Shown piece by piece: positions 33,349 through 40,761 of a DNA stretch of 41,122 bases. The notes beneath the pieces were generated by a model, which was not told where the DNA came from, made no database searches, and was given only the letters and a program-made list of their open reading frames with translations. A program made the translations under genes and the position numbers. Where the stretch lies: contig DYJV01000017.1 of the NCBI GenBank assembly GCA_020722945.1, positions 1 through 41,122 of the forward strand, in the 5' to 3' direction. Source of the DNA: Candidatus Methylomirabilis sp. GTDB lineage: Bacteria > DYJV01. Numbering within the stretch: position 1 is the first letter of the stretch; every line of letters begins with the position of its first letter.

Positions 33349-34474
33349 TGAATACAAGCTATTTAGAGAATCTGTAAGAAGATTCGTTGATAATGAGATA
33401 AAACCTTATGCTCAAGAGTTTGAAGATCGAAAAGAGTTTCCGATGCCACTTTTCAAAAAAATTGCAAAGATGGGTTATTTCGGTATCAGGTATCCTGAAG
33501 AGGTTGGAGGTAGCTCCGGAACAGCAACTATGTTTAATATTTTATGTGAAGAGCTTGCGAGGGGTTATATGAGTATTGCAGCGATAACAGCGATGCAGTG
33601 CTTGATGGGGACAAATTTTATCTTTAAATATGGGACAAAAAATCATCATGATAACTATCTTAAACCTGCTATTAGAGGTGAAAAGATAGCAACATTTGCA
33701 TTGACAGAGCCTGATGCAGGTAGTGATCTTTCGAATATAAAGAGTATTGCTGAGCGAAAGGGTGATAGATTCATCATAAATGGTAGTAAAACATGGATTA
33801 CTAATTCATCTGTTGCTGATTTTTTTACGGTTTTGTGTCTGACTGACAGAGAGAAGAGGCTAAAAGGTGCAAATTTTTTCTTAATTCCAAAAGAGGTAAA
33901 AGGGCTTACTGTTTCAAAAAAATTTGATAAAATTGGGACAAAATCTGCTGAAAATTCTGAAATATTTCTATCTAATGTTGAAGTTCCTATCGAAAATATG
34001 CTTGGGCAAGAGGGTAAAGGGATGAGTAACCTCCTCCAAATCCTTTCAGAGATAAGGACAATGACAGCTGCACTCAGTCTTGGATTGCTCCGAGCTGCTT
34101 TTGAAGAGAGCAGGAGATACTCCAAACAGAGAGTTCAGTTTGGTAAACCGATAGGTAGTTTTCAGTTGATCCAATCCAAATTGGCAAATATGGCTACAGA
34201 TATAGAAGTTTCAAAATGTTTCCTTTATAAAGTTTCAAAGATGATTGATAATGGTGAGAAGTGTGAGAAAGAAGCCTCAATGGCTAAATATTTTATATCT
34301 GAAGCTGCATGTAGAGCAGTAGACCAAGCTACGAGAATTTTTGGAAGTTATGGATTTTCATCTGAATATCCGGTTGGTAGATTTTTTACAGATTCAAGAT
34401 TTCTCCTCTTTGGCGGAGGGACATCAGAGATATTACAGAATAATATTGCAAGGGAAATATTGGAGGATAATTAA
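33341..34474 (+). CDS. iaaF: Acyl-CoA dehydrogenase lacking the usual catalytic Glu; IaaF-like (benzylmalonyl-CoA dehydrogenase)
   Basis: The 377-residue flavoprotein has all acyl-CoA dehydrogenase landmarks: FALTEPDAGSDL, INGSKTWITN, RVQFGKPIGSFQLIQ and RIFGSYGFSSEYPVGRFFTDSR. At the canonical base position the usual YEGTSEI is replaced by GGGTSEI (Gly359). The alternative base position of isovaleryl-CoA dehydrogenase, just before Arg239, is Ile238. IaaF of Aromatoleum oxidises and decarboxylates benzylmalonyl-CoA to cinnamoyl-CoA, with loss of CO2 replacing proton removal, so no base would be needed. ATG 33341, with GGAGG before it, overlaps the livF end; a longer upstream reading lies inside livF and is not real. 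Glu237 nearby could serve as an alternative base, so function remains inferred. Confidence 0.75.
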   Translation: MPDEYKLFRESVRRFVDNEIKPYAQEFEDRKEFPMPLFKKIAKMGYFGIRYPEEVGGSSGTATMFNILCEELARGYMSIAAITAMQCLMGTNFIFKYGTKNHHDNYLKPAIRGEKIATFALTEPDAGSDLSNIKSIAERKGDRFIINGSKTWITNSSVADFFTVLCLTDREKRLKGANFFLIPKEVKGLTVSKKFDKIGTKSAENSEIFLSNVEVPIENMLGQEGKGMSNLLQILSEIRTMTAALSLGLLRAAFEESRRYSKQRVQFGKPIGSFQLIQSKLANMATDIEVSKCFLYKVSKMIDNGEKCEKEASMAKYFISEAACRAVDQATRIFGSYGFSSEYPVGRFFTDSRFLLFGGGTSEILQNNIAREILEDN

Positions 34475-34481
34475 TTTATAG

Positions 34482-35135
34482 ATGACAAAAAAAGAGCAGA
34501 TATATAAAGATTTAAAGAAAAAATTGCTTGAATCAAAGATAAAGAGTTACGATGTCTTAAAGGAGGAGGAGCTTGCCGCAAAATATAAAATTAGCCGAAC
34601 TCCTATTAGGGAAGCACTCCAGCTTCTTGATAAAGAGGGTTTTCTAAAAAAGGTAAAGAAAGTAGGGTATATGCTCTGTCCACTTTCAAAAAAAGACCTT
34701 AACGAGATAATTGGGATAAGAAGTATTCTTGAAAGTTATGCAGCATATCTTGCCACTATAAACTATGAAAAGAGTGTTATTGATAAATTAAATAAAATAA
34801 ATGAAAAAGCGTATCAAACCATTCTCAATAATGATTTTGAGAGTTTTTTTAAGATCAATTCAGACTTTCACGAAACTATATACAATGCAAGTGGGAATCA
34901 GAGGTTGATACTCCTTATAAAAAATTTAAATGAAAATTTCATCAGGTATAGAGTGATGCTGCTCAAAGTAAAAAAGATGCCTGAGATTTCATACAACGAT
35001 CATCTTGAGATGATAGATGCGATGGAGAGCAGAAATGCTGATAAAGTTGAGAAACTTGTAAAAGAGCATATTATAAAGGGTGGGAAGATCCTTATAGATC
35101 ATATCAATAGTAGTGATATTGAGATATTTGGTTAG
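34482..35135 (+). CDS. GntR-family transcriptional regulator, FCD subgroup
   Basis: The 217-residue protein has an N-terminal winged helix-turn-helix (residues about 5-70, ELAAKYKISRTPIREALQLLDKEGFLKK) and an all-helical FCD effector domain (about 75-210), in which metal-ligand-type residues can be seen (the Asp/His motif DFHETIYNASGN and DHLEMIDAMESR). FCD regulators usually bind carboxylic acids and act as repressors. The gene is the last in the rightward operon, seven bases after iaaF-like. The twin TATGTATACATA sites at 28582 and 28744 match its expected operator form, so autoregulation and control of both operons are likely. The known Aromatoleum iaa regulator is, as I recall, of another family, so the control would be independently evolved. 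Confidence 0.88.
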   Translation: MTKKEQIYKDLKKKLLESKIKSYDVLKEEELAAKYKISRTPIREALQLLDKEGFLKKVKKVGYMLCPLSKKDLNEIIGIRSILESYAAYLATINYEKSVIDKLNKINEKAYQTILNNDFESFFKINSDFHETIYNASGNQRLILLIKNLNENFIRYRVMLLKVKKMPEISYNDHLEMIDAMESRNADKVEKLVKEHIIKGGKILIDHINSSDIEIFG

Positions 35136-35161
35136 CTTTTTCTTGTATTTAGAGTGTTCTT

Positions 35162-36007
35162 TTAAGATTTTATGCTCTTCTCAATTATAAGGTAGTTTCC
35201 TGCTGGAATCCCATAAATTTTTTTGATAAATAGCTCACACCTATCGAGATAATGTTTACCCTTGTTAAAAATTTTTATTAACACTTTTTGTGGTGCTCCT
35301 ACCATAAAAGAGTAGCAAATTGGTATATTATCTACTATTTTATAGTTACTCCCAAATGCTTTGTTTAAAATTTTATTCATATCACCCAGAGTATAGAATT
35401 TGTAAAATTTTAGTTTGTTCTTAAATGCAAGGTCGCTCCTAACGTTTGAACCCCACTTTGGAAGAGAGAGACCGAAAAAAAAGTAGCTAAAAAAAGCAAG
35501 GCTGTATCTTCTTGGAACTCCCAATATTAGTTTACCATTTGGTTTGATCACTCTAAATATCTCTTTGAGTGTTTTTTCAGGTTTTTCAAGATGCTCCAAA
35601 ACTCCGTAGATTATCACTGTATCAAGGTGGTTATCTTTAAAGGGGAGAGTGTTCATATCACCATTTATAGGGAGAAATTGAGATGAGTATCCATTGATAT
35701 CTGCTCTATGAGATGCTGTTTGTAGCATTGCATTTGAAAAATCTAAACCTACCATCTCTGATACACCATTTTTTATGTAAACTTGGACAATTTGACCATT
35801 GCCGCAGCCAAATTCAGCGATCTTTGAATTTTTTGCAATATGTTTATTTACAATGTATTCAACAGGTTTCTCAACGCTTTTTTTAAAAACCCATCCTTCA
35901 AAATCAGAGTTTGCCCTCCCTGAAAGGTCAACTATTCCGTAGTATTTCGAAATCTTTTCATGTGTATCTTTTATAACTTTTGAATAATTATCTAACTTCC
36001 CATTCAT
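35162..36007 (-). CDS. Class I SAM-dependent methyltransferase
   Basis: The 281-residue protein has SAM motif I IAEFGCGNGQ (residues about 63-72), the acidic motif II residue in VGLDFSN and the DTVIIYGVLEHLEKPEKTL motif of the Methyltransf_11 group. It is the last gene of the glycan-export operon and overlaps the Wzt gene by 20 bp. The acceptor is not identifiable from sequence; sugar or lipid O-methylation is suggested by the neighbourhood. Confidence 0.75.
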   Translation of the reverse strand: MNGKLDNYSKVIKDTHEKISKYYGIVDLSGRANSDFEGWVFKKSVEKPVEYIVNKHIAKNSKIAEFGCGNGQIVQVYIKNGVSEMVGLDFSNAMLQTASHRADINGYSSQFLPINGDMNTLPFKDNHLDTVIIYGVLEHLEKPEKTLKEIFRVIKPNGKLILGVPRRYSLAFFSYFFFGLSLPKWGSNVRSDLAFKNKLKFYKFYTLGDMNKILNKAFGSNYKIVDNIPICYSFMVGAPQKVLIKIFNKGKHYLDRCELFIKKIYGIPAGNYLIIEKSIKS

Positions 36008-37130
36008 GTTCTATCCTTAAAAATCCGAGTTCTTCAGAGTTTTTTGAAATTTCAAAGTTTATACCTTTACTATCGTAAGTGAGATTGGCTGTTTCATCTA
36101 TTACTGCAAAAATTATCTGATATTTACCATTAGTAAAAGGATTTTTGTTTATCAAAAATGAGACTTCCCCCTCTTTTTTTCTGATAATTTCCAAATTATC
36201 GTGAAAAGTCGATGTTCCAAAACATACAGTCCCATCCTCTCTCATTATAACTAATCCAGCGTGTATTGGAAGATTCATCTTGTTTTCGAATCTCATTGAA
36301 ACTTTTATATCTTCACTATTTTGATAGAGATTTTTAGCAATAGTTACAGATTTGACAGTTACAAGTGGATTATTATCCGCTTTTACGATATTTTTTTCTC
36401 CTTTGTTTGCAGATGCCTCTTCATAATCACTTACAACATCAAATACATTACCTATCTTTCTGATACTCCCATTTTCAATCCATACTGCCCTATTGCAGAT
36501 ATGGGTGATATGATACATGTTGTGTGAGCAGAATATGATATTTTTACCAGCTTGTTTGAATTCAAGTATTTTATTTAGACTTTTCTTCTGAAAATATCCA
36601 TCACCAACGGACAAAGCCTCATCAATTATGAGTATGTCTGGATCAGCACAAGTTGCTACTGAGAATGCAAGTCTGACATACATTCCTGAGGAGTAAGTTT
36701 TTACAGGCTGGTTAATAAAATCTCCCAATTCAGAGAATGCAACAATCTCATCAAATTTATTTTGGATATCTTTATTTGAAAGGGATAATAGCTTCCCTGC
36801 AAGGTAGATATTTTCAGCACCTGTGAGCTCAGGGTGAAACCCTGTGCCAAGCTCTAAGATAGGGGAGACTCTCCCTACGATTTTAAATTCTCCATGAGAG
36901 GGGGTAAGTGTTTTTGATAAAATTTTTAAAAGTGTGCTTTTTCCAGCTCCATTGTTCCCAATGATACCTAAGGTTTCACCCTTTGGAATTGTCAGATTGA
37001 TATCTTTAAGTGCCCAAAACTCCCTATGGTAGCTTTTCCTGAAAATTAGCTCTTTTAGCCTATCTTTTGGATTTGAGTAGATAGTATAATATTTACTTAT
37101 ATTTTTTAAAGAAACAACTGTTTCTATCAT
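35988..37130 (-). CDS. wzt: Polysaccharide ABC exporter ATPase with C-terminal carbohydrate-recognition domain (Wzt-like)
   Basis: This ATPase drives export of a lipid-linked polysaccharide across the inner membrane. Of 380 residues, about 1-240 form the nucleotide-binding domain with Walker A GNNGAGKS (58-65), signature TYSSGMYVRLAFSVA and Walker B ILIIDEALSVGD. Residues about 255-380 form a beta-rich extension resembling the Wzt C-terminal domain, which in E. coli O8/O9a recognises the terminal modification of the O-antigen. The extension suggests that export depends on a capping group, fitting the nearby methyltransferases. Its ATG overlaps the stop of the radical SAM gene (ATGA). Confidence 0.88.
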   Translation of the reverse strand: MIETVVSLKNISKYYTIYSNPKDRLKELIFRKSYHREFWALKDINLTIPKGETLGIIGNNGAGKSTLLKILSKTLTPSHGEFKIVGRVSPILELGTGFHPELTGAENIYLAGKLLSLSNKDIQNKFDEIVAFSELGDFINQPVKTYSSGMYVRLAFSVATCADPDILIIDEALSVGDGYFQKKSLNKILEFKQAGKNIIFCSHNMYHITHICNRAVWIENGSIRKIGNVFDVVSDYEEASANKGEKNIVKADNNPLVTVKSVTIAKNLYQNSEDIKVSMRFENKMNLPIHAGLVIMREDGTVCFGTSTFHDNLEIIRKKEGEVSFLINKNPFTNGKYQIIFAVIDETANLTYDSKGINFEISKNSEELGFLRIEHEWEVR

Positions 37131-38047
37131 ATTTTATGGTAACTTTCACACGATGGAGTTTTTTCGTAACAGATATTGTCGGTAATATTTTTCGTTAAAA
37201 TTACCCCACCACCCCATATATCGCAATTTGAACATAATTTTATCTTGTTTGTCAACTTTTTCTGATGTAACTCTCTAAAATTATTAAATTTATCGTTGTT
37301 GAAAATTGTAACAATGCTCTCTTTTATGACATCACCCATACACTCGTCAAGATTGTTATCTTCACAGCACAACCCAACTTTGCCATCAAAACTTATTACA
37401 AATTGGTTAAATAGGTGAGGGCAGGGTGATGGCTCTATCCCGCTTAATCCCAAGATTTTGCTGCCTATGGGTCTAAATTTTGAAAAGATAACTTTGTTCA
37501 CCTTTGGTAACCATCTTTTGAGGTAATTATCTTTTTCACTCTCCATATCGGGATAAACCACCATATTCATTGTGATATAAGGCTTTTGAGAGTTCAAACT
37601 CTCTCTTTTTTTGATAAGGTAATCTATATTTTTCTCAATTTTATTAAGGTCTGTGTGCTGCCTGAAGTAACTATGTTTCTCTGGATCTGTCCCATCTACG
37701 CTAAAAGCTATCCAGTCAATTCCGATAGATAAGACTTTATCACTCCATTCTGGTGTAAAAAGCATTCCATTACTCATAAAACCGAGATATATATTTTTAA
37801 ATTTTTTTGTAAAGATAAGTAGCTCTTCGAGTTCTTTGTAAAGGAGTGGTTCACCAGCACCATGTGTAAGGAGTGTAACAGGAGTCCCCCATTCACCGAT
37901 CTCTTGGACAACTTTTCTCCATATGCTGCTTTGCATATGTCCGAGAGCTCTCCTCTTTTCGACACCTACTCCGTGGAAGTGACAATATCTACACCTTATA
38001 TTACAAAAATTTGTAACTTCAAGTATAACCTCTTTTGGATAAATCAA
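37127..38047 (-). CDS. Radical SAM protein with SPASM-type C-terminal cysteines
   Basis: The 306-residue protein has the radical SAM [4Fe-4S] motif CxxxCxxC (Cys15, Cys19, Cys22 in FCNIRCRYC), the GAGEPLLYKELEELL motif near residue 64 and FSVDGTDPEKH. The C-terminal third holds further cysteines (CPHLF, GLCCEDNN, CSNC), typical of a SPASM auxiliary cluster domain. Overlaps of 4 bp with genes on both sides place it firmly in the glycan-export operon. The reaction is unknown: SPASM proteins often modify peptides, but related proteins in surface-glycan loci may act on sugars or other small molecules. Confidence 0.82.
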   Translation of the reverse strand: MIYPKEVILEVTNFCNIRCRYCHFHGVGVEKRRALGHMQSSIWRKVVQEIGEWGTPVTLLTHGAGEPLLYKELEELLIFTKKFKNIYLGFMSNGMLFTPEWSDKVLSIGIDWIAFSVDGTDPEKHSYFRQHTDLNKIEKNIDYLIKKRESLNSQKPYITMNMVVYPDMESEKDNYLKRWLPKVNKVIFSKFRPIGSKILGLSGIEPSPCPHLFNQFVISFDGKVGLCCEDNNLDECMGDVIKESIVTIFNNDKFNNFRELHQKKLTNKIKLCSNCDIWGGGVILTKNITDNICYEKTPSCESYHKI

Positions 38048-38829
38048 TTTTCTGCTCGCCCCCTTTTCACACTTTTGATATATATCTCATCTGCATAGAT
38101 TGGAATGATTGGGAATAGTAATTTTGATAAGATATTATCAAATTTCTGGATAATATCACTCTTTGAAAGATTAAAAAATGGGTTTAGCCCAAACTTTACA
38201 CTCAAAATATCAAAATTTGCTCTCTCTATTAAGATTTGTATCTCTTTATACGAGTATTCCCTTATATGTCCAAAAGTAGCACCATATCTTCCTGTCTCAA
38301 TGTCAGGATTTACTTGTCTGCCTGTAATAAATCTTGCTATATTTGAAAGTCTTGAAAGGTTGGGAGTTGATATAATCAATTCACCACCAAATTTAAGGCA
38401 TCTATGTATCTCTGATAAGGTAGGTATAACCTTTTCAGGATATAGATGCTCGATTACATCACAGAAAAATATCTTGTCAAAGGATAAATCTTTAAATGGT
38501 AAGCCGTTGTTAAGGTCTTGGAATGTTAGATTTATTTTGTTACTCTCTAATAGTTGGAGATATTCACTGTTGAGAAACTCTCTGCTTGGGTGTTCAGTGG
38601 TAAAAATATCACCACCTTTAAACTTTAAAGCAAAAGTAAGTATCCCGTAGCCAACTCCTATTTCAAGAATTGTAGAATTTTTGAAATCTCTCAGACTTGA
38701 AATATTGAGTATTTTAAGATAGTGTTCAAACCATACCTTTTGATAAAGTGTATCGTGAGTTGGAATATTAAATTTGTGAAAAAAGGGTGAGAGTTGTTCA
38801 ACTGCCTGTTGAAGAAAAGTTCTATTCAT
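38044..38829 (-). CDS. Class I SAM-dependent methyltransferase
   Basis: The 261-residue protein has SAM motif I ILEIGVGYGILTF (residues about 54-66), the DKIFFCDVIEHLYPEKV motif and a C-terminal domain common to Methyltransf_23-type sugar or lipid methyltransferases. The ATG at 38829 lies five bases after the upstream stop and follows AAGGAGAG; an in-frame ATG at 38862 would overlap the upstream gene by 28 bp. It is coupled to the radical SAM gene. A chain-terminating or sugar-ring methylation is possible, given the Wzt C-terminal domain, but the substrate is not determined. Confidence 0.75.
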   Translation of the reverse strand: MNRTFLQQAVEQLSPFFHKFNIPTHDTLYQKVWFEHYLKILNISSLRDFKNSTILEIGVGYGILTFALKFKGGDIFTTEHPSREFLNSEYLQLLESNKINLTFQDLNNGLPFKDLSFDKIFFCDVIEHLYPEKVIPTLSEIHRCLKFGGELIISTPNLSRLSNIARFITGRQVNPDIETGRYGATFGHIREYSYKEIQILIERANFDILSVKFGLNPFFNLSKSDIIQKFDNILSKLLFPIIPIYADEIYIKSVKRGRAEN

Positions 38830-38834
38830 AAAAA

Positions 38835-39974
38835 TTATACTCTCCTTAATCGGAATAGCCATGAGAATGTTTCGAGAGAGTTTGTGTCAGCATCAAAATT
38901 GCCTTTAAGTTTTTCAATAAAATCATCTGCAAATTGTGGTATTGGCAACTTTTGAGGTTGGAGTATCTCGATTTTAAAATTTGACTCTTCAAAAAGCTCC
39001 CTAATACCACTTTCAGTAAAAAATCTTATATGTCCGACACATAAATTCCCAAATGGTAGATATTCAAATTTTCCATTTATAAGGTCAAATATATTTGACC
39101 AATGCCCGATATTTGGGATGCTCCCGATCAGCACGCCTTGATTTTCAAGGATATTATAACATTTTTTAACTACTCCCCAAGGATTGTAAAGGTGCTCAAG
39201 TATATCAGCACATATTATCGTATCAAATTTCTCTTTGATTTCTAATTTTTCGATATCTCCAGTAATAATTTTATCGTAAATATCTTCTGTTTTTTTGGAG
39301 AGTTCGGAAGATAGTTCTACCCCTGTTATCTTGATTTTACCTCTAATTTCCTTTAATCTTTTCCCAAAATTGCCAGAGGCACAACCTATATCGAGTAAGT
39401 TTGTAGACTCTTCAGGTATCAAGTGAAACAAATCAGCTCTATCAGCTTCAAATACATTTCCAAATCGATGAACAAATGCACCTTTTACTATACATTTGGT
39501 TACTGTGTTATTGAAAATTTTATTTATTGGGATATCTTGTGGAACTTTTCTTCTATCCACTGCAAATAAAAATGGATCGGGTGAATCACTCTCTGTGAGT
39601 CTAACACCATAATTAAGTTTCTCTGAGAAATGGTCAAAGGTTGTAAAATTAATATAATCTGGAGGGGAGTCCTCTAACTGCTCTATATTTGATGAGAATT
39701 GAGAAGTTGCAAAAGCAACTGCAAATTTGCTATCAAGAGCTTTTTGTAGGAAGAGCTTTGAATTTGCTGATGGAACAGATAATGGATCTAAAAAAAAGAT
39801 TAATTTGTCAGAAGAACTCTTCAAATCAGCAATACTTTCATCACCATTTATTAATGATGTTTTACATCTCCACTGCTTCTCAATCTTTTTTCTACAAAAT
39901 TTGTAACCAAAATTTATTTCAAAGATATCAGAAGTAGCGGGGTGAATTATAAATGTATCGATATTATATGACAT
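38835..39974 (-). CDS. Two-domain protein: unidentified N-terminal domain plus SAM methyltransferase
   Basis: Of 379 residues, about 1-175 form a domain I do not recognise; the segment KLIFFLDPLSVPSANSKLFLQKAL loosely recalls a family 2 glycosyltransferase core without its DxD, so it may be a degenerate one. Residues about 180-379 form a class I methyltransferase with motif I LLDIGCASGNFG (193-204), ITGVELSS and DTIICADILEHLYNPWGV. The start overlaps wzm by 11 bp. It could link glycan assembly with methyl capping, but this is inferred only from architecture and position. Confidence 0.65.
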   Translation of the reverse strand: MSYNIDTFIIHPATSDIFEINFGYKFCRKKIEKQWRCKTSLINGDESIADLKSSSDKLIFFLDPLSVPSANSKLFLQKALDSKFAVAFATSQFSSNIEQLEDSPPDYINFTTFDHFSEKLNYGVRLTESDSPDPFLFAVDRRKVPQDIPINKIFNNTVTKCIVKGAFVHRFGNVFEADRADLFHLIPEESTNLLDIGCASGNFGKRLKEIRGKIKITGVELSSELSKKTEDIYDKIITGDIEKLEIKEKFDTIICADILEHLYNPWGVVKKCYNILENQGVLIGSIPNIGHWSNIFDLINGKFEYLPFGNLCVGHIRFFTESGIRELFEESNFKIEILQPQKLPIPQFADDFIEKLKGNFDADTNSLETFSWLFRLRRV

Positions 39975-40761
39975 CTACAAAACCTGTTTTCAGTTTTTTA
40001 AAGACCTTCATCCCTATTGCGAAAATAATCAATGAAAATAGGAAACTCCACAGTAGTGAATATTGAAAATCAAATTTACCTGTAAGGATAATATCTCTAT
40101 AAATTTCAACAAATCCTGTAAATGGATTTATCTTGATTATAAATTGAAAATTCTCAGGGATCATATAAATTGGGTATACGATAGGAGTTGCATAAAACCA
40201 TACTTGAAAGAGAATGCTAAATATCTGGGTGATATCCTTTATGTAAGTAGTAAATGAAGCGAGGATCAGGCTGATACCGATACCCATGAGTATCTGGAAA
40301 AAAAGTATAAATGGGATATAAATTATAGTGAGTGGCAAGAATATACCTGATTTTGTATAGTTGTAAATTCCATAAAGTATTATAAAAAGTAAAAAACCTG
40401 AAAAATGAATTATCGTAGCTGATAAATTTACACTTATAGGGAGAGCTTCAAGAGGAAAGGGGATTTTTTTGACAGCTTCAGAGTTTTCGAATATAATAGT
40501 GGAACTTCTCATGCAACCTTCCTGAAATCCGATCCAAGGAAAGAGTGCTATTATCAGAAAGATAAAGAAAGATTCAGTCCCTGCAATGGGTCCAAGTTTT
40601 ATCTTGAATATAACAGAGAATATAAAGTAGTATATTCCTATTAGAAATATAGATTGAAAAAATACCCAAGATATCCCCAATAGGCTGCCTGCATACCTTG
40701 TTTTGAGGTCTTTTTTGGTAAAAAATATTATAAAATTGATTAAGTTAATTAAGTTGGACAT
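39964..40761 (-). CDS. wzm: Polysaccharide ABC exporter permease (Wzm/KpsM/TagG-like)
   Basis: The 265-residue ABC-2-type integral membrane protein has six predicted membrane segments and the family start pattern FFTKKDLKTRYAGSLLGISWVFFQSI, followed by the cytoplasmic loop EGCMRSSTIIFENSEAVKKIPFP. It pairs with the Wzt-like ATPase to form the exporter. It is the first gene of the leftward glycan operon. No clear ribosome binding site precedes the ATG at 40761, but no better in-frame start is available. Confidence 0.88.
   Translation of the reverse strand: MSNLINLINFIIFFTKKDLKTRYAGSLLGISWVFFQSIFLIGIYYFIFSVIFKIKLGPIAGTESFFIFLIIALFPWIGFQEGCMRSSTIIFENSEAVKKIPFPLEALPISVNLSATIIHFSGFLLFIILYGIYNYTKSGIFLPLTIIYIPFILFFQILMGIGISLILASFTTYIKDITQIFSILFQVWFYATPIVYPIYMIPENFQFIIKINPFTGFVEIYRDIILTGKFDFQYSLLWSFLFSLIIFAIGMKVFKKLKTGFVDVI

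Noticed and set aside
38105-38650. Plus-strand open frame of 181 residues
   Set aside because: Antisense to a methyltransferase with clear SAM motifs; composition mirrors the real gene and no start signal is visible.
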